Source of the DNA: Clostridium pascui
GTDB lineage: Bacteria > Bacillota > Clostridia > Clostridiales > Clostridiaceae
DNA: 52,194 bases
Reading direction: 5' to 3'
NCBI RefSeq assembly: GCF_016908015.1
Contig: NZ_JAFBDB010000011.1
Location: 1-52,194, forward strand
The position numbers and the translations under genes were made by a program. Shown piece by piece: positions 7,916-16,742 of this stretch. Every line of letters begins with the position of its first letter. Position 1 is the first letter of the stretch. The notes under the pieces were generated by a model that was not told the DNA's origin, ran no database searches, and saw nothing but the letters and a program-made list of their open reading frames with translations.

Positions 7916-9259
7916 ATGAAGAAAAAGATGATTATTACAACTACTATATTAGCATTATTAACAATGGGTATAGTTCCAGTACGTTATGTATATGCTACAG
8001 GAGACAATTGGAATGATGTTATTTACCCAGGAGTTTATATAGAGAACATAGATGTAAGCGGTAAACAGTTTGTAGAGGCAGAAAAACTTATAAATGAAAA
8101 GTATGGAAAAGCATTACTTGCAAAAAAAGTTGAAATTCATGTAAATGATAAGATATATGTATTAGATTATAAAAAGATTGAAGCTAAATATAATATCAAT
8201 AATGTTGTAAAAGAAGCTTTTAGTTATGGAAAACAAGGAAATGTAATTGAAAAATATAAGCTTATTAAGGGAGACCAAAAGAAAGAATATAAATTAAGTT
8301 TTACTTATAATTCAAAGCCTGTAGATGAATTAATTAATAAAATAGAACAAGAGATAAATAGAAATCCTGAAAATGCAAGAATATCTATAACCAATGGAAA
8401 TATAATGATTACTCCTGAAGTTAATGGAGTAGAACTTCAAAAATATAAATTAAGACAAGCTATTGCAGCACAGATTAATGGAGAAATTTCAAAAGAAAAT
8501 ATTAAGATTAATGCACCAATTGAAACTATTAAGCCAGAGATTACTCAGGAAAAGTTAGCTGCTATTAATAGCCCTATTGCTTCTTATAGTACAAGCTTTT
8601 CTACTTCAACGGCAAATAGAATTAATAATATTAAACTAGCAACTAATGCTATCAATGGAACTGTTCTTATGCCAGGGGAAACCTTTAGCTTTAATGAAAT
8701 AGTAGGAGAACGCACAGCTGAAAGAGGATATAAGTCAGCGGGAGTTATTATAGGAGATAAAGTAGAATCAGGTCTTGGTGGAGGCATTTGCCAGGTATCA
8801 AGCACCTTATATAATGCCATGTTAAAGTCTGGTATCAAATCTTCTGAGAGAAGAAATCACACATTATCTTTAGCCTATGTTCCTAAGGGACTAGATGCTA
8901 CAGTAGATTGGGGAAATATAGATTTTAAATTTAAGAACACTTTAAATACACCTATATATATTGAAGGATATGTACAAAACAAAAATGTATACTTCAATAT
9001 ATATGCTGATAAGGAGTTGAAAAAAAGATCCTATGAAATGGCTACAGAGGTTTCAGTAGTACAGCCAACTATTAAATACACCGATGATGATAGCAGATTA
9101 GAAGGTGATAATTTAGTGACCAAATATGGTTCTAATGGATATAAAGTAAATGTGTATAGAAAAACCTTTGAAAACGGAAAACTAATTAATACAGAATTAG
9201 TTTCAAATGATTATTATACACCGGTAAATGGAGAAATAATAAGAGGTACTAAAAAGTAA
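7916..9259 (+). CDS. VanW family protein with peptidoglycan-binding-like domain, secreted
   Basis: This 447 aa protein has an N-terminal signal or anchor sequence (hydrophobic residues ~5-25, then VYA). Next come a putative peptidoglycan-binding-like region (residues ~60-200), the VanW domain (about 235-360, with PGETFSFN, GGGICQVSSTLYNA and RRNHTLSLAYVP) and a G5-like tail. VanW proteins are associated with glycopeptide resistance clusters and the cell wall, but their reaction is not established. The start has a strong AGGGGG site. It is monocistronic between hairpins and shares a promoter-like motif with the adjacent ECF sigma gene, which suggests a cell-envelope stress role. No vanH/A/X genes are nearby, so it should not be read as vancomycin resistance. 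Confidence 0.88.
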   Translation: MKKKMIITTTILALLTMGIVPVRYVYATGDNWNDVIYPGVYIENIDVSGKQFVEAEKLINEKYGKALLAKKVEIHVNDKIYVLDYKKIEAKYNINNVVKEAFSYGKQGNVIEKYKLIKGDQKKEYKLSFTYNSKPVDELINKIEQEINRNPENARISITNGNIMITPEVNGVELQKYKLRQAIAAQINGEISKENIKINAPIETIKPEITQEKLAAINSPIASYSTSFSTSTANRINNIKLATNAINGTVLMPGETFSFNEIVGERTAERGYKSAGVIIGDKVESGLGGGICQVSSTLYNAMLKSGIKSSERRNHTLSLAYVPKGLDATVDWGNIDFKFKNTLNTPIYIEGYVQNKNVYFNIYADKELKKRSYEMATEVSVVQPTIKYTDDDSRLEGDNLVTKYGSNGYKVNVYRKTFENGKLINTELVSNDYYTPVNGEIIRGTKK

Positions 9260-9282
9260 ATTGCATTGCAATTTACTTTTTT
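9251..9282 (+). terminator. Terminator of the VanW gene
   Basis: A nearly perfect palindrome (arms aaaaagtaaattgca and tgcaatttacttttt, 9251-9281) ends in a T-run. It includes the stop codon of the VanW gene. Confidence 0.85.
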
Positions 9283-9343
9283 AGTGATAAGTTAAAGTAC
9301 TACTGTTAGAGAAAATTTTATAATAAAATTCCATACATGGAAC

Positions 9344-9376
9344 AAAAAACTTATTTCATCTTATTAGGGTATATAT
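9344..9376 (+). promoter_or_regulatory. Putative autoregulatory ECF promoter of the sigma factor gene
   Basis: AAAAAACTT at 9344-9352 and GGGTATATAT at 9367-9376 repeat the motif upstream of the VanW gene, with the same spacing. The position, about 50 bases before the likely start codon of the sigma gene, fits a promoter. Autoregulation is common for ECF sigma factors and is inferred here. Confidence 0.55.
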
Positions 9377-9430
9377 AGTAAGAACATTAATTAATCCGGA
9401 TAAATTATGTTTGAGATAGGAGTGGCAAAT

Positions 9431-9985
9431 TTGGATAAAGAATTATTGCAGAAAATCAGGGAGGGGGACAAAGAAGCTTTTCAACAATTGTATAACAAGT
9501 ATGCAGAGTATTCATTAAGAACTGCATCGGCTATCACAAGAAATAAAATGAATGCTGCAGATGCTGTTCAAGAAACTTTTATAAGAATTTACAAAAATGT
9601 CGGAAGTTTTGATTTTGATAAACCTTTTGAGCCTTGGCTTTATAGAATCTTAGTCAATGAATGTAACAGAATACTTAGTAAAAACTCAAATACAATACTT
9701 GTAGATGATTTTATCCAAAATAATTTACAAGGGGTTATAGAAGATCAGCGTAAATTTGAGGAATACGAAAGTCTTTATAAAGCTATTGAAAGTCTTGATG
9801 ATAATAATAAGATTCCTATAATTTTAAAATATTTAAAGGGATTTAAAGAAAACGAAATTGCTGAGATATTGGGTATTAATGTAAATACAATAAAATCTAG
9901 GCTCTTTAAAGGTAGACAAAGACTTAAAACATTAATAGAAAAACTTGAGAGAGGTAGTGAAAATTATGAATCAAATAGAAGATAA
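9431..9985 (+). CDS. ECF-type RNA polymerase sigma factor
   Basis: A sigma-70 family protein of about 184 aa. It contains region 2 (EAFQQLYNKYAEYSLRTASA, DAVQETFIRIYKNV, PFEPWLYRILVNECNR) and region 4 (IPIILKYLKGFKENEIAEIL, NVNTIKSRLFKGRQRL). The TTG at 9431 is preferred because AGGAG at 9418-9422 lies 8 bases before it. An ATG at 9407 in the same frame has no good site. The gene overlaps the next one, which encodes a membrane protein resembling anti-sigma factors. The regulon probably includes itself and the VanW gene. Confidence 0.9.
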   Translation: MDKELLQKIREGDKEAFQQLYNKYAEYSLRTASAITRNKMNAADAVQETFIRIYKNVGSFDFDKPFEPWLYRILVNECNRILSKNSNTILVDDFIQNNLQGVIEDQRKFEEYESLYKAIESLDDNNKIPIILKYLKGFKENEIAEILGINVNTIKSRLFKGRQRLKTLIEKLERGSENYESNRR

Positions 9986-10709
9986 AAAAATAAAAGATGC
10001 TCTTCTTGAAGGAACAAAAGAGGTTACAGAACTTAAAAATATGGTATGGAGTAATATTGAAAGAGAATTGAATTTAGATATGAAGAGAAAGGAAATTGTT
10101 AAAAGGAAGAGAAATAAAATGTCAAGTTTCATGAAATATGGGAGCATTGCAGCAGCAATTACACTTGTTATAGGCTTAAATACAGAGTATGGTCAGGCTG
10201 CAGTGGATAAAATAAAAGAATTATTTGTTCCAAATAAAGTTGTTAAACAGCAAATAGAAGGTATGGATGAAGATAGCAATGTAGCTTTAAAGGAGGGCTC
10301 AGCAAAATATATAATTTATATTGATGAAGAAAGATACACTATGACAAAAATGGATGGAAATGATAAAATAGCTGCAAAGATAAAGGGAGAAAATACACCA
10401 GAAGTGTTTATGGAAATTACCCAAGTAGAGGGAAAAAAGCCAGATGCAATAGCTTCTCAAATTCAAGACGAACTTAAGGGCAAATATCAAAAGGTTGAAA
10501 ATAGGGGCGTAGTTAATTATCCACTAAAGTCTACATTAATATATGCAAATAGCGGAATGAATTTCAATAGCACAGTTCTAAGATACTATTTAGTTGATAA
10601 TACAAAGGGAGGAACCTTTGTAATTAAACAGCAGTTATTTATTGAAGCTGAAGAGGGACATGGAGCAAGAATGGATAACATGCTTAAGGAGTTTAAGATA
10701 ATAGAATAG
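9966..10709 (+). CDS. Membrane-bound anti-sigma factor-like protein
   Basis: A 247 aa protein whose first ~57 residues are charged and probably cytoplasmic. One transmembrane segment follows at about 58-72 (GSIAAAITLVIG), and then an extracytoplasmic domain resembling the DUF4367/DUF4179 type found in anti-sigma factors. The ATG at 9966 lies about 9 bases after AGAGGTAG; an upstream TTG at 9945 is inside the sigma gene and less likely. It overlaps the sigma gene by 20 bases, as expected for partners. Partner inhibition is inferred from position and topology; no zinc-binding HxxxCxxC motif is seen. The stop codon overlaps a dispersed repeat. Confidence 0.8.
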   Translation: MNQIEDKKIKDALLEGTKEVTELKNMVWSNIERELNLDMKRKEIVKRKRNKMSSFMKYGSIAAAITLVIGLNTEYGQAAVDKIKELFVPNKVVKQQIEGMDEDSNVALKEGSAKYIIYIDEERYTMTKMDGNDKIAAKIKGENTPEVFMEITQVEGKKPDAIASQIQDELKGKYQKVENRGVVNYPLKSTLIYANSGMNFNSTVLRYYLVDNTKGGTFVIKQQLFIEAEEGHGARMDNMLKEFKIIE

Positions 10710-10737
10710 TGCCACCCACGTGGCAAGTGGCAAGTTA
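10709..10737 (+). repeat. Dispersed 28-nt palindromic repeat, copy 1
   Basis: The unit begins GTGCCACCCAC and ends AAGTGGCAAGT, and TGCCAC pairs with GTGGCA. A second copy at 27148-27175 differs at about three positions. Both copies touch the 3' end of a gene; this one begins in the stop codon of the anti-sigma-like gene. Confidence 0.75.
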
Positions 10738-10780
10738 ATGGTATTTGCCAAAAGAATAAAATAATTCACTGATAAAAATA

Positions 10781-10808
10781 AAAGCAGTCCATATGGGCTG
10801 TTTTTTAT
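10781..10808 (+). terminator. Terminator of the sigma/anti-sigma pair
   Basis: The hairpin aaagcagtcc/gggctgtttt (10781-10804) with loop atat is followed by T residues. It lies 71 bases after the anti-sigma-like gene. Confidence 0.8.
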
Positions 10809-10915
10809 GCAATTAAATCTGTTAATAAGCCAAATAATTTCAGAAGATTTATGAAGGGTACTTTTGTTTTATGTAGAATACTATTAAATAGGTTTTTAGA
10901 TTAGGAGGGTTATGA

Positions 10916-11491
10916 ATGTATAAAATAGAATCTCATGTAGTTATGACAACAACAGAGGATTACATTGAAAATTATGTGGATGTACCTAAATTTTTAGGTT
11001 ACTGTAAGAAGTGTGATAGTTACGGGAAAAATTGGTCTTGTCCAGAGTTTAATTTTGACGCTGAAGGAGTATGGGAAAAGTATAAGTATGTTTACATAAT
11101 AGGAACAAAGGTTATATTTGATAAAGATGTAATCAATAGTTTAGAGGATATAGAGATAGCAAAAGAGCAAATGCAAGAAGCTCTTTGGAAGGAAAAGAAA
11201 GTTTTAATGGAGAAGCTTTGGAAGCTAGAAGAAGATTATCCAGGTGCTATCAGTTTAGCTGCAGGAAGCTGCAAGCTTTGTAAAATTTGTCAAAGAAAGA
11301 TAGATAAGCATTGTATTCATCCTGATAAGATGAGATACTCCATAGAGTCTATTGGGGGAGATGTAGGAAAGACATTAAGCAAATTGCTAGGGATAGAACT
11401 TCAATGGGCAAAGGATGGAAAATTACCAGAATACTACACGCTTGTTAGTGGGTTGTTGACAAATAAAGATGATATTACAATAGAAATTTAA
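10916..11491 (+). CDS. DUF2284 family predicted metal-binding protein
   Basis: A 191 aa cytoplasmic protein with a Cys-rich pattern: CKKCDSYGKNWSCPEF near residue 30 and CKLCKICQRKIDKHC near residue 118. Both fit the DUF2284 family, in which the cysteines are thought to hold a metal or iron-sulfur cluster. The function is unknown. An AGGAGGG-type site precedes the ATG. It is a single-gene unit between two terminators. Proteins of this family are widespread in anaerobes. Confidence 0.85.
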   Translation: MYKIESHVVMTTTEDYIENYVDVPKFLGYCKKCDSYGKNWSCPEFNFDAEGVWEKYKYVYIIGTKVIFDKDVINSLEDIEIAKEQMQEALWKEKKVLMEKLWKLEEDYPGAISLAAGSCKLCKICQRKIDKHCIHPDKMRYSIESIGGDVGKTLSKLLGIELQWAKDGKLPEYYTLVSGLLTNKDDITIEI

Positions 11492-11507
11492 GTTAATAGA
11501 CAATCAA

Positions 11508-11537
11508 AAAGAACTGCTTAAAGGTGGTTCTTTTTTT
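11508..11537 (+). terminator. Terminator of the DUF2284 gene
   Basis: The stem aaagaactgc (11508-11517) pairs with ggtggttcttt (11523-11533) and is followed by T residues. Confidence 0.85.
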
Positions 11538-11633
11538 GTGTGAAATTTAAGTATAAATATAATATAAAGATTAATTAATTTCATGGAAATATTAAGTGTT
11601 TCATATGATATAATATACTATATAGTGGAGAAA

Positions 11634-11682
11634 TATGTATTTAATACATAAAAAAACGATGAAATTTACATATTATGTAAAT
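11634..11682 (+). promoter_or_regulatory. Two inverted repeats upstream of the DegV gene
   Basis: TATGTATT-T-AATACATA occupies 11634-11650 and ATTTACAT-ATT-ATGTAAAT occupies 11664-11682. Each is a perfect 8-bp dyad, and their centres are about 31 bases apart, roughly three helical turns. They lie downstream of a possible -10 near 11611 (tataat) and before the ribosome binding site. This could be a dimeric operator, but AT-rich dyads also occur by chance. Confidence 0.4.
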
Positions 11683-11718
11683 AATTGACTATCAAACAAA
11701 TAAGGGGGGCGGACAGAC

Positions 11719-12555
11719 ATGGCAGTAAAGATTGTTGCAGATAGTAGTTGTGATTTATCAAGGGAATTGAAGGAAAATATGAATATTGACATTGCTCCTT
11801 TAATTTTGCAATTAGGAGATAAAAATTATTTAGATGATGAAAGCTTAGATATAAGAGACTATGTTAAGGCTATGGGTGAGAGTGAAAATTCACCTAAAAC
11901 ATCGTGCCCATCTCCAGAAGATTATATGAAAAGATACCAAGGGGATGAAAGTATTTTTGTAGTTACCTTATCCAATAAATTAAGTGGAAGCTATAATAGC
12001 GCAATTCTAGCTAAGAACATATTTTTAGAAGAAGTAGGCCAAAAGTTTATTCATGTATTTGACTCTTTAAGTGCTTCAGCTGGGGAAACCTTAATTGCAC
12101 TTAAAATCAATGAATTGGCTAAGAAAAACCTTAGCGATATAGAAATTCTAGAAAAAGTTACAAGTTATATAAAAGAAATGAAGACTTTTTTCTTATTAGA
12201 AAGCTTAGATCATCTAGCAAAGGCAGGAAGACTAAATCCTATTGTTGCTAAACTCGCAAACATGTTATCCATTAAGTCTATTATGGGAGCTACAGAAGAA
12301 GGCACTATAAAGTTGGTTGAAAAAACAAGAGGATATAAAAAAGCTTTTAAAAGATTTGTAGAAATTATTGGAGAAGAGGGCAGTAACCTAGAAGAAAAAG
12401 TACTTGGAATTGCACATTGTAATGCTCTAGACAAGGCCTTGAATTTTAAGGACGAGATACTAAGGAAATATAATTTTAAAGATATAGTTATTGTTGAAAT
12501 GGGTGGATTAAGCTCAACATATGCAGATGATGGCGGAATAGTTGTAGCTTTTTAG
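11719..12555 (+). CDS. DegV family fatty acid-binding protein
   Basis: A 278 aa two-domain DegV (EDD-fold) protein. The family binds long-chain fatty acids, and in Firmicutes related FakB proteins present the fatty acid to the kinase FakA. Typical features are the N-terminal IVADSSCDLS, the TSCPSPEDY segment whose Ser/Thr contact the carboxylate, TLSNKLSGSYNSA, and the C-terminal LDHLAKAGRLNP and FKDIVIVEMGG blocks. It has a strong AAGGGGGGCGG site. No fakA is adjacent. Confidence 0.92.
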   Translation: MAVKIVADSSCDLSRELKENMNIDIAPLILQLGDKNYLDDESLDIRDYVKAMGESENSPKTSCPSPEDYMKRYQGDESIFVVTLSNKLSGSYNSAILAKNIFLEEVGQKFIHVFDSLSASAGETLIALKINELAKKNLSDIEILEKVTSYIKEMKTFFLLESLDHLAKAGRLNPIVAKLANMLSIKSIMGATEEGTIKLVEKTRGYKKAFKRFVEIIGEEGSNLEEKVLGIAHCNALDKALNFKDEILRKYNFKDIVIVEMGGLSSTYADDGGIVVAF

Positions 12556-12602
12556 ATATTGCTAGAGAAAAAATTATAGAATAATAGGAGCATTAAAATA
12601 AC

Positions 12603-14660
12603 ATGATTGCAGAAATATTTGAGAAAAGAAACTTTTCGATACTAGTAGCAGATGATTCTAGATTTATGAGATATACAATGAGAAATCTTTTAGAAGAAGA
12701 AGGATATAATGTTATTGAAGCAGAAAATGGTAATCAAGCACTCAAACTCTTTTTAGAGCAGAAACCAGACATTATTTTAATGGATTATTTAATGCCAGAT
12801 TTAAATGGTATTAATGCTTGCGCACGGCTGCAGAAATTGCCTGGAGGAAATAGCACTCCTGTTATTATAATTACTTCCATAGAAGATGAAGACTCCATAA
12901 ATCTAGCCTTTGAAGCTGGAGCTACTGATTATATTAGCAAACCAATAAATTGGGCTGTCTTACGAAAACGTATAAGTCGGTTACTATATACAAAATATAC
13001 TGAAAAAAATCTTAATCAGGAGGAGGCATTTGCAAGTTCAATAATTGATAATGCTACTGAAGGAATTGTAAGCATAGATAGTAATGGGAATATTAAATAC
13101 ATCAATAATGCGGTTCAACAAATATTCCAATATAATTCTAGAGAATTAGTTGGGAAAAACATTAATATACTTATTTCAGAATTTAATTACAGACATAATA
13201 CATTAGCAAATAATAATATAGAGTTAAATGGTTATAGAAAAGATAAGTCAATTTTACCTCTTGAACTTACGATAAGCAAGTTTGGCGTAGGTGAGGAGGA
13301 ATTTTTCACTCTTATTTTTAGAGATATTACCGAAAGAAAAAATTATGAGAAAATAATAAAACATCATGCATTTTACGATTATCTAACAGAACTACCTAAT
13401 CGGTTTTTATTAAAAAAACGCGTAAACATCGAAATTGCTAAAAGTAAGTCTGTTAATAGAAAATTTGCTATATTGTATCTTGATTTAGACAGATTTAAGT
13501 TTGTAAATGATACTCTTGGGCATGATGTTGGAGATAAGTTATTGCAACAAATTGCTGAAAGATTAAAAAAACATATACTTCCAGCTGACACTATTGCTAG
13601 AATAGGAGGCGACGAGTTTATAATTTTATTGTCTAAAATCACTTGTAAGGAAGATATAATCAAATTATCAAGAAAGCTTATTAGTGTGGTTAAAGAGCCA
13701 TTAATGATAGATTCTCATGAAATTTATATATCTGCAAGTATTGGAATTGCTATTTATCCAGAACATGGTGAAGATAGTACCACTTTAATATCTAATGCTG
13801 ATGTTGCTATGTATGAAGCTAAAAAAATGGGTAGAAGTAGCTTTGAATTTTATACAGAGTCTTTAAGTGAAAAAGCTCTAGAGCGATTAAATTTAGAAAA
13901 TAGCTTACGTCATGCCTTGGAAAAAAATGAATTTACAGTATATTATCAGCCTAAGGTGCATGCTAAAACAGAGAAGTTAATTGGAGCAGAAGCTTTGATA
14001 CGCTGGAAACACTCAAGTTTAGGATTGATTGCACCTGATAAATTTATACCTTTAGCTGAAGAAACGGGATTAATTATACCTATTGGAGAGTGGGTATTGC
14101 GTACTGCTTGCACACAGAACAAAGCACTACAAGACTTAGGATTTCCTCCTTTAACTATATCTGTTAACCTTTCCACACTTCAATTTCATTTACAAGATTT
14201 AAAAAAGGTTGTACAGGAAGTATTAAAGGAAACAGGATTAGAGCCTCAATACTTAGAGCTAGAAATTACAGAAAGTATAGCTATGCAAAATGTAGAGTAT
14301 ACTATTAAAACTATTAATGAAATAAAGGAAATGGGGGTAAAATTTTCTATAGATGATTTTGGAACCGGATACTCATCCTTAAGTAAGTTAAATAGTTTAT
14401 CTGTAGATAAATTAAAAATAGATAAGTCTTTTGTAAGTGAAATAGGTGGAGAAAAAAATGATTCCATAATTGCTTCAATAATTATGTCACTAGGGAAAAG
14501 CCTTGAATTAGAGGTAGTTGCTGAAGGTGTAGAAACTCAAGAGCAAGTTGATTTTTTAAAAGAAAATACTTGTGATGAAATGCAAGGTTATTTTTTTGGA
14601 AGGCCTATGTGCGGCGAAGATTTCATTGAATTTTTCAATGGAAAACTTAAAGAAAATTAA
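12603..14660 (+). CDS. Response regulator with PAS, GGDEF and EAL domains (c-di-GMP turnover)
   Basis: A 685 aa cytoplasmic protein. An N-terminal receiver (about 12-125) has phospho-acceptor Asp61 in ILMDYLMPD and Lys113 in ISKP. A PAS domain (about 143-248) follows. The GGDEF domain has intact RIGGDEF at 333-339, and the EAL domain has EALIRW at 463-468, LEITES, DDFGTGYSS and VAEGVETQEQ. The catalytic motifs of both the cyclase and the phosphodiesterase look intact, so it may both make and break c-di-GMP. The usual product-inhibition RxxD motif before GGDEF is LPAD here, lacking the Arg. No cognate histidine kinase is next to it. It ends at a strong terminator. Confidence 0.92.
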   Translation: MIAEIFEKRNFSILVADDSRFMRYTMRNLLEEEGYNVIEAENGNQALKLFLEQKPDIILMDYLMPDLNGINACARLQKLPGGNSTPVIIITSIEDEDSINLAFEAGATDYISKPINWAVLRKRISRLLYTKYTEKNLNQEEAFASSIIDNATEGIVSIDSNGNIKYINNAVQQIFQYNSRELVGKNINILISEFNYRHNTLANNNIELNGYRKDKSILPLELTISKFGVGEEEFFTLIFRDITERKNYEKIIKHHAFYDYLTELPNRFLLKKRVNIEIAKSKSVNRKFAILYLDLDRFKFVNDTLGHDVGDKLLQQIAERLKKHILPADTIARIGGDEFIILLSKITCKEDIIKLSRKLISVVKEPLMIDSHEIYISASIGIAIYPEHGEDSTTLISNADVAMYEAKKMGRSSFEFYTESLSEKALERLNLENSLRHALEKNEFTVYYQPKVHAKTEKLIGAEALIRWKHSSLGLIAPDKFIPLAEETGLIIPIGEWVLRTACTQNKALQDLGFPPLTISVNLSTLQFHLQDLKKVVQEVLKETGLEPQYLELEITESIAMQNVEYTIKTINEIKEMGVKFSIDDFGTGYSSLSKLNSLSVDKLKIDKSFVSEIGGEKNDSIIASIIMSLGKSLELEVVAEGVETQEQVDFLKENTCDEMQGYFFGRPMCGEDFIEFFNGKLKEN

Positions 14661-14668
14661 AAATATTA

Positions 14669-14713
14669 TAAAATGGGCTGTCGTACTAATTTTTAGTGCG
14701 ACAGCCCATTTTA
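14669..14713 (+). terminator. Strong terminator after the GGDEF-EAL gene
   Basis: The arms taaaatgggctgtcg (14669-14683) and cgacagcccatttta (14699-14713) are perfectly complementary, 15 bp, and inner bases extend the stem. The flanks are A- and T-rich, so it could work on both strands. Confidence 0.85.
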
Positions 14714-14948
14714 TAGAAAAAAACTATACCTATAGGTGAAAGTTATTAACAAAATATTAATAAAAATGAGATATAACTGTTATATTGCTTTGATAATATA
14801 TTTATGGAAAACATTAGAATATAAGGAATTAAAGTGTATGATTTTCTATAGTTGTTACAATATGTACATAAAGTGGGCACAAACTTTAAAATTTGGACAA
14901 GTTTATTTAAATATAAACATTATTAAAAAGAATGGAAGGTGACAAGTA

Positions 14949-16742
14949 TTGGAAGCAAATTTAAAGCAAAAACTCAAGAACTTATCTGTAAAAAAGTATT
15001 TTAAATTAATGATTGTTCTTGCTATATTAGCTTTATTGACTAGCTTAGCTTTTACGAACAAAACTATTAAGCAAAAGTTATTTGGAAAAAAGACAGCAGT
15101 GGTTCAAAGAACAGCAACTGTAAAAAGAGGTAATATACAAGAATTTGTGTCTGGCTCTAATTCTATTTATTTCCCCAATTCTAAAATACTTTATTCCAAA
15201 ATTGGCGCTACAGTTACAAAAATAAATTTTAAAGAAGGGGATACTGTTAAAGCTGGAGATATAATAGCTGAATTTGATGCTTCAGATTTTGAGTCAACTC
15301 TTTCTACAAGTACTAATGAACTTCTACAAAATCAATTAACAGCTAGTGCGAACAATGAAGCTGTAGAAAATCTGACGATAAAAGCTTCTCTAACAGGCAA
15401 TGTAACTAATATAGCAGTTAGTGAAGGAGATAAAGTTCAAGCTGGAGGAACAGTGATCACTATAACTGATACTTCTAAGTTAAAGGTAACGCTAACATAT
15501 AATGAAACAGATGTTAAAAAGGTTTCTAAGGGGCAATCAGCAAATGTAAACTTAACTTCCTTAATGCAGTCAGTAAATGGAATTGTAACTTATATAAGCA
15601 GTGAGCCAACTGTTGCTACAGCTGGTGGAAAGGTTTACGCTGTTGAGATTCAAATGAATAATCCAGGTACACTAACTGAAGGAATGACTGCTAGTGCAGA
15701 AATTAATACTTCAAAAGGAGAGGTATCTAGTACAAATACAGCAGCATTAAGCTATATAAACAAACAAACAGTTACAAGTGTAACTGGAGGAACAGTTAAA
15801 AGTATTTCTGTTAGAGAAAATCAAAAAATTTCAGCTGGTACTGTAGTAATGAAGATGGAAAATGACGACCTAATTAGAAATAAGCAATCTTCAGATTTAA
15901 AAATAACAAGTTCACAAGAAAAAATTGCTTTAAGTTCAAAGCAGCTTGAATACTATAAAATAGTTTCGCCTATTGACGGAGTTATAACAAAGATTAATTT
16001 TAAAGTTGGTGACACTGTAAAGTCTGGAGATGAAGTAGCTAATGTTTCAGATCCTACTGAAATGGATTTTGATGTATCTGTAGATGAACTTGATATAGCA
16101 AAGATTTCTGTTGGCCAAAAGGTAAATATAACTATTGATGCAATGGAAGAGACGGAAGCAACTCCCCTAATTGGAAAGGTTATTAAGATTGCTGTTGAAG
16201 GGACTGCATCTAATGGAGTAACAAGTTTTCCAGTAACTATAAAAATAGATGATAAACTTGATAAGATTAAAGGTGGCATGAATGCAAATGCTGAAATAGA
16301 AGTAAACAATAAGCAAAATGTTTTATATATTCCAATAGAAGCTGTAACAACATCTGAGAAGAAAAACTATGTTTGGGTTAAAGAAGGAGAAGGCAATACT
16401 AAGTCAGGAACCGCTCCACAAAATACTGAAAATAAAAATGGAGCATTAAGCAACGATAGTAACAAGAGAGGGAATGCAGTTTTGCAAGATTTAAAACAGA
16501 ATAATGGATCTAGTGGATCTGAAAACTATTATGCCAATGCAGTAAGAAAAGAAATTCAAATGGGAGTAAACAATGATTCCTATATTGAAATTAAAGGTGG
16601 GTTAAATGAAGGAGATGTAGTGATTTTACCTCAAAATAAAGCTTCAGGTGCAAGTGAGAAAACAACTAATAAAAACGGTATGAGTGGGGGGATGCCTGTA
16701 GGTGGGGTTAGAGTTCAACAAGGCCCTGGAGGTGGATTTTAA
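14949..16742 (+). CDS. HlyD/MacA-like membrane fusion (adaptor) subunit of an ABC exporter
   Basis: A 597 aa protein with one N-terminal transmembrane segment (about 18-36), tandem biotinyl/lipoyl-like hairpin and beta-barrel regions (FKEGDTVKAGDIIAEFD, VSEGDKVQAGGTVITI, FKVGDTVKSGDEVA) and a Gly-rich tail. It is long for the family because the lipoyl-like hairpin unit occurs three times. The TTG start at 14949 follows GGAAGGTGAC. It overlaps the ATPase gene by one base. In Firmicutes this subunit resembles YknX of the YknWXYZ exporter; the substrate is unknown. Confidence 0.88.
   Translation: MEANLKQKLKNLSVKKYFKLMIVLAILALLTSLAFTNKTIKQKLFGKKTAVVQRTATVKRGNIQEFVSGSNSIYFPNSKILYSKIGATVTKINFKEGDTVKAGDIIAEFDASDFESTLSTSTNELLQNQLTASANNEAVENLTIKASLTGNVTNIAVSEGDKVQAGGTVITITDTSKLKVTLTYNETDVKKVSKGQSANVNLTSLMQSVNGIVTYISSEPTVATAGGKVYAVEIQMNNPGTLTEGMTASAEINTSKGEVSSTNTAALSYINKQTVTSVTGGTVKSISVRENQKISAGTVVMKMENDDLIRNKQSSDLKITSSQEKIALSSKQLEYYKIVSPIDGVITKINFKVGDTVKSGDEVANVSDPTEMDFDVSVDELDIAKISVGQKVNITIDAMEETEATPLIGKVIKIAVEGTASNGVTSFPVTIKIDDKLDKIKGGMNANAEIEVNNKQNVLYIPIEAVTTSEKKNYVWVKEGEGNTKSGTAPQNTENKNGALSNDSNKRGNAVLQDLKQNNGSSGSENYYANAVRKEIQMGVNNDSYIEIKGGLNEGDVVILPQNKASGASEKTTNKNGMSGGMPVGGVRVQQGPGGGF

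Noticed and set aside
7916-9259. Vancomycin resistance gene
   Set aside because: The VanW domain is real, but there are no vanH, ligase or vanX genes; VanW proteins are common in clostridia without resistance.
14736-14942. 68-codon open frame ahead of the MacA-like gene
   Set aside because: It has no ribosome binding site or recognisable domain, is Ile/Tyr/Lys-rich as expected from AT-rich intergenic DNA, and fills what is probably the promoter region of the exporter operon.
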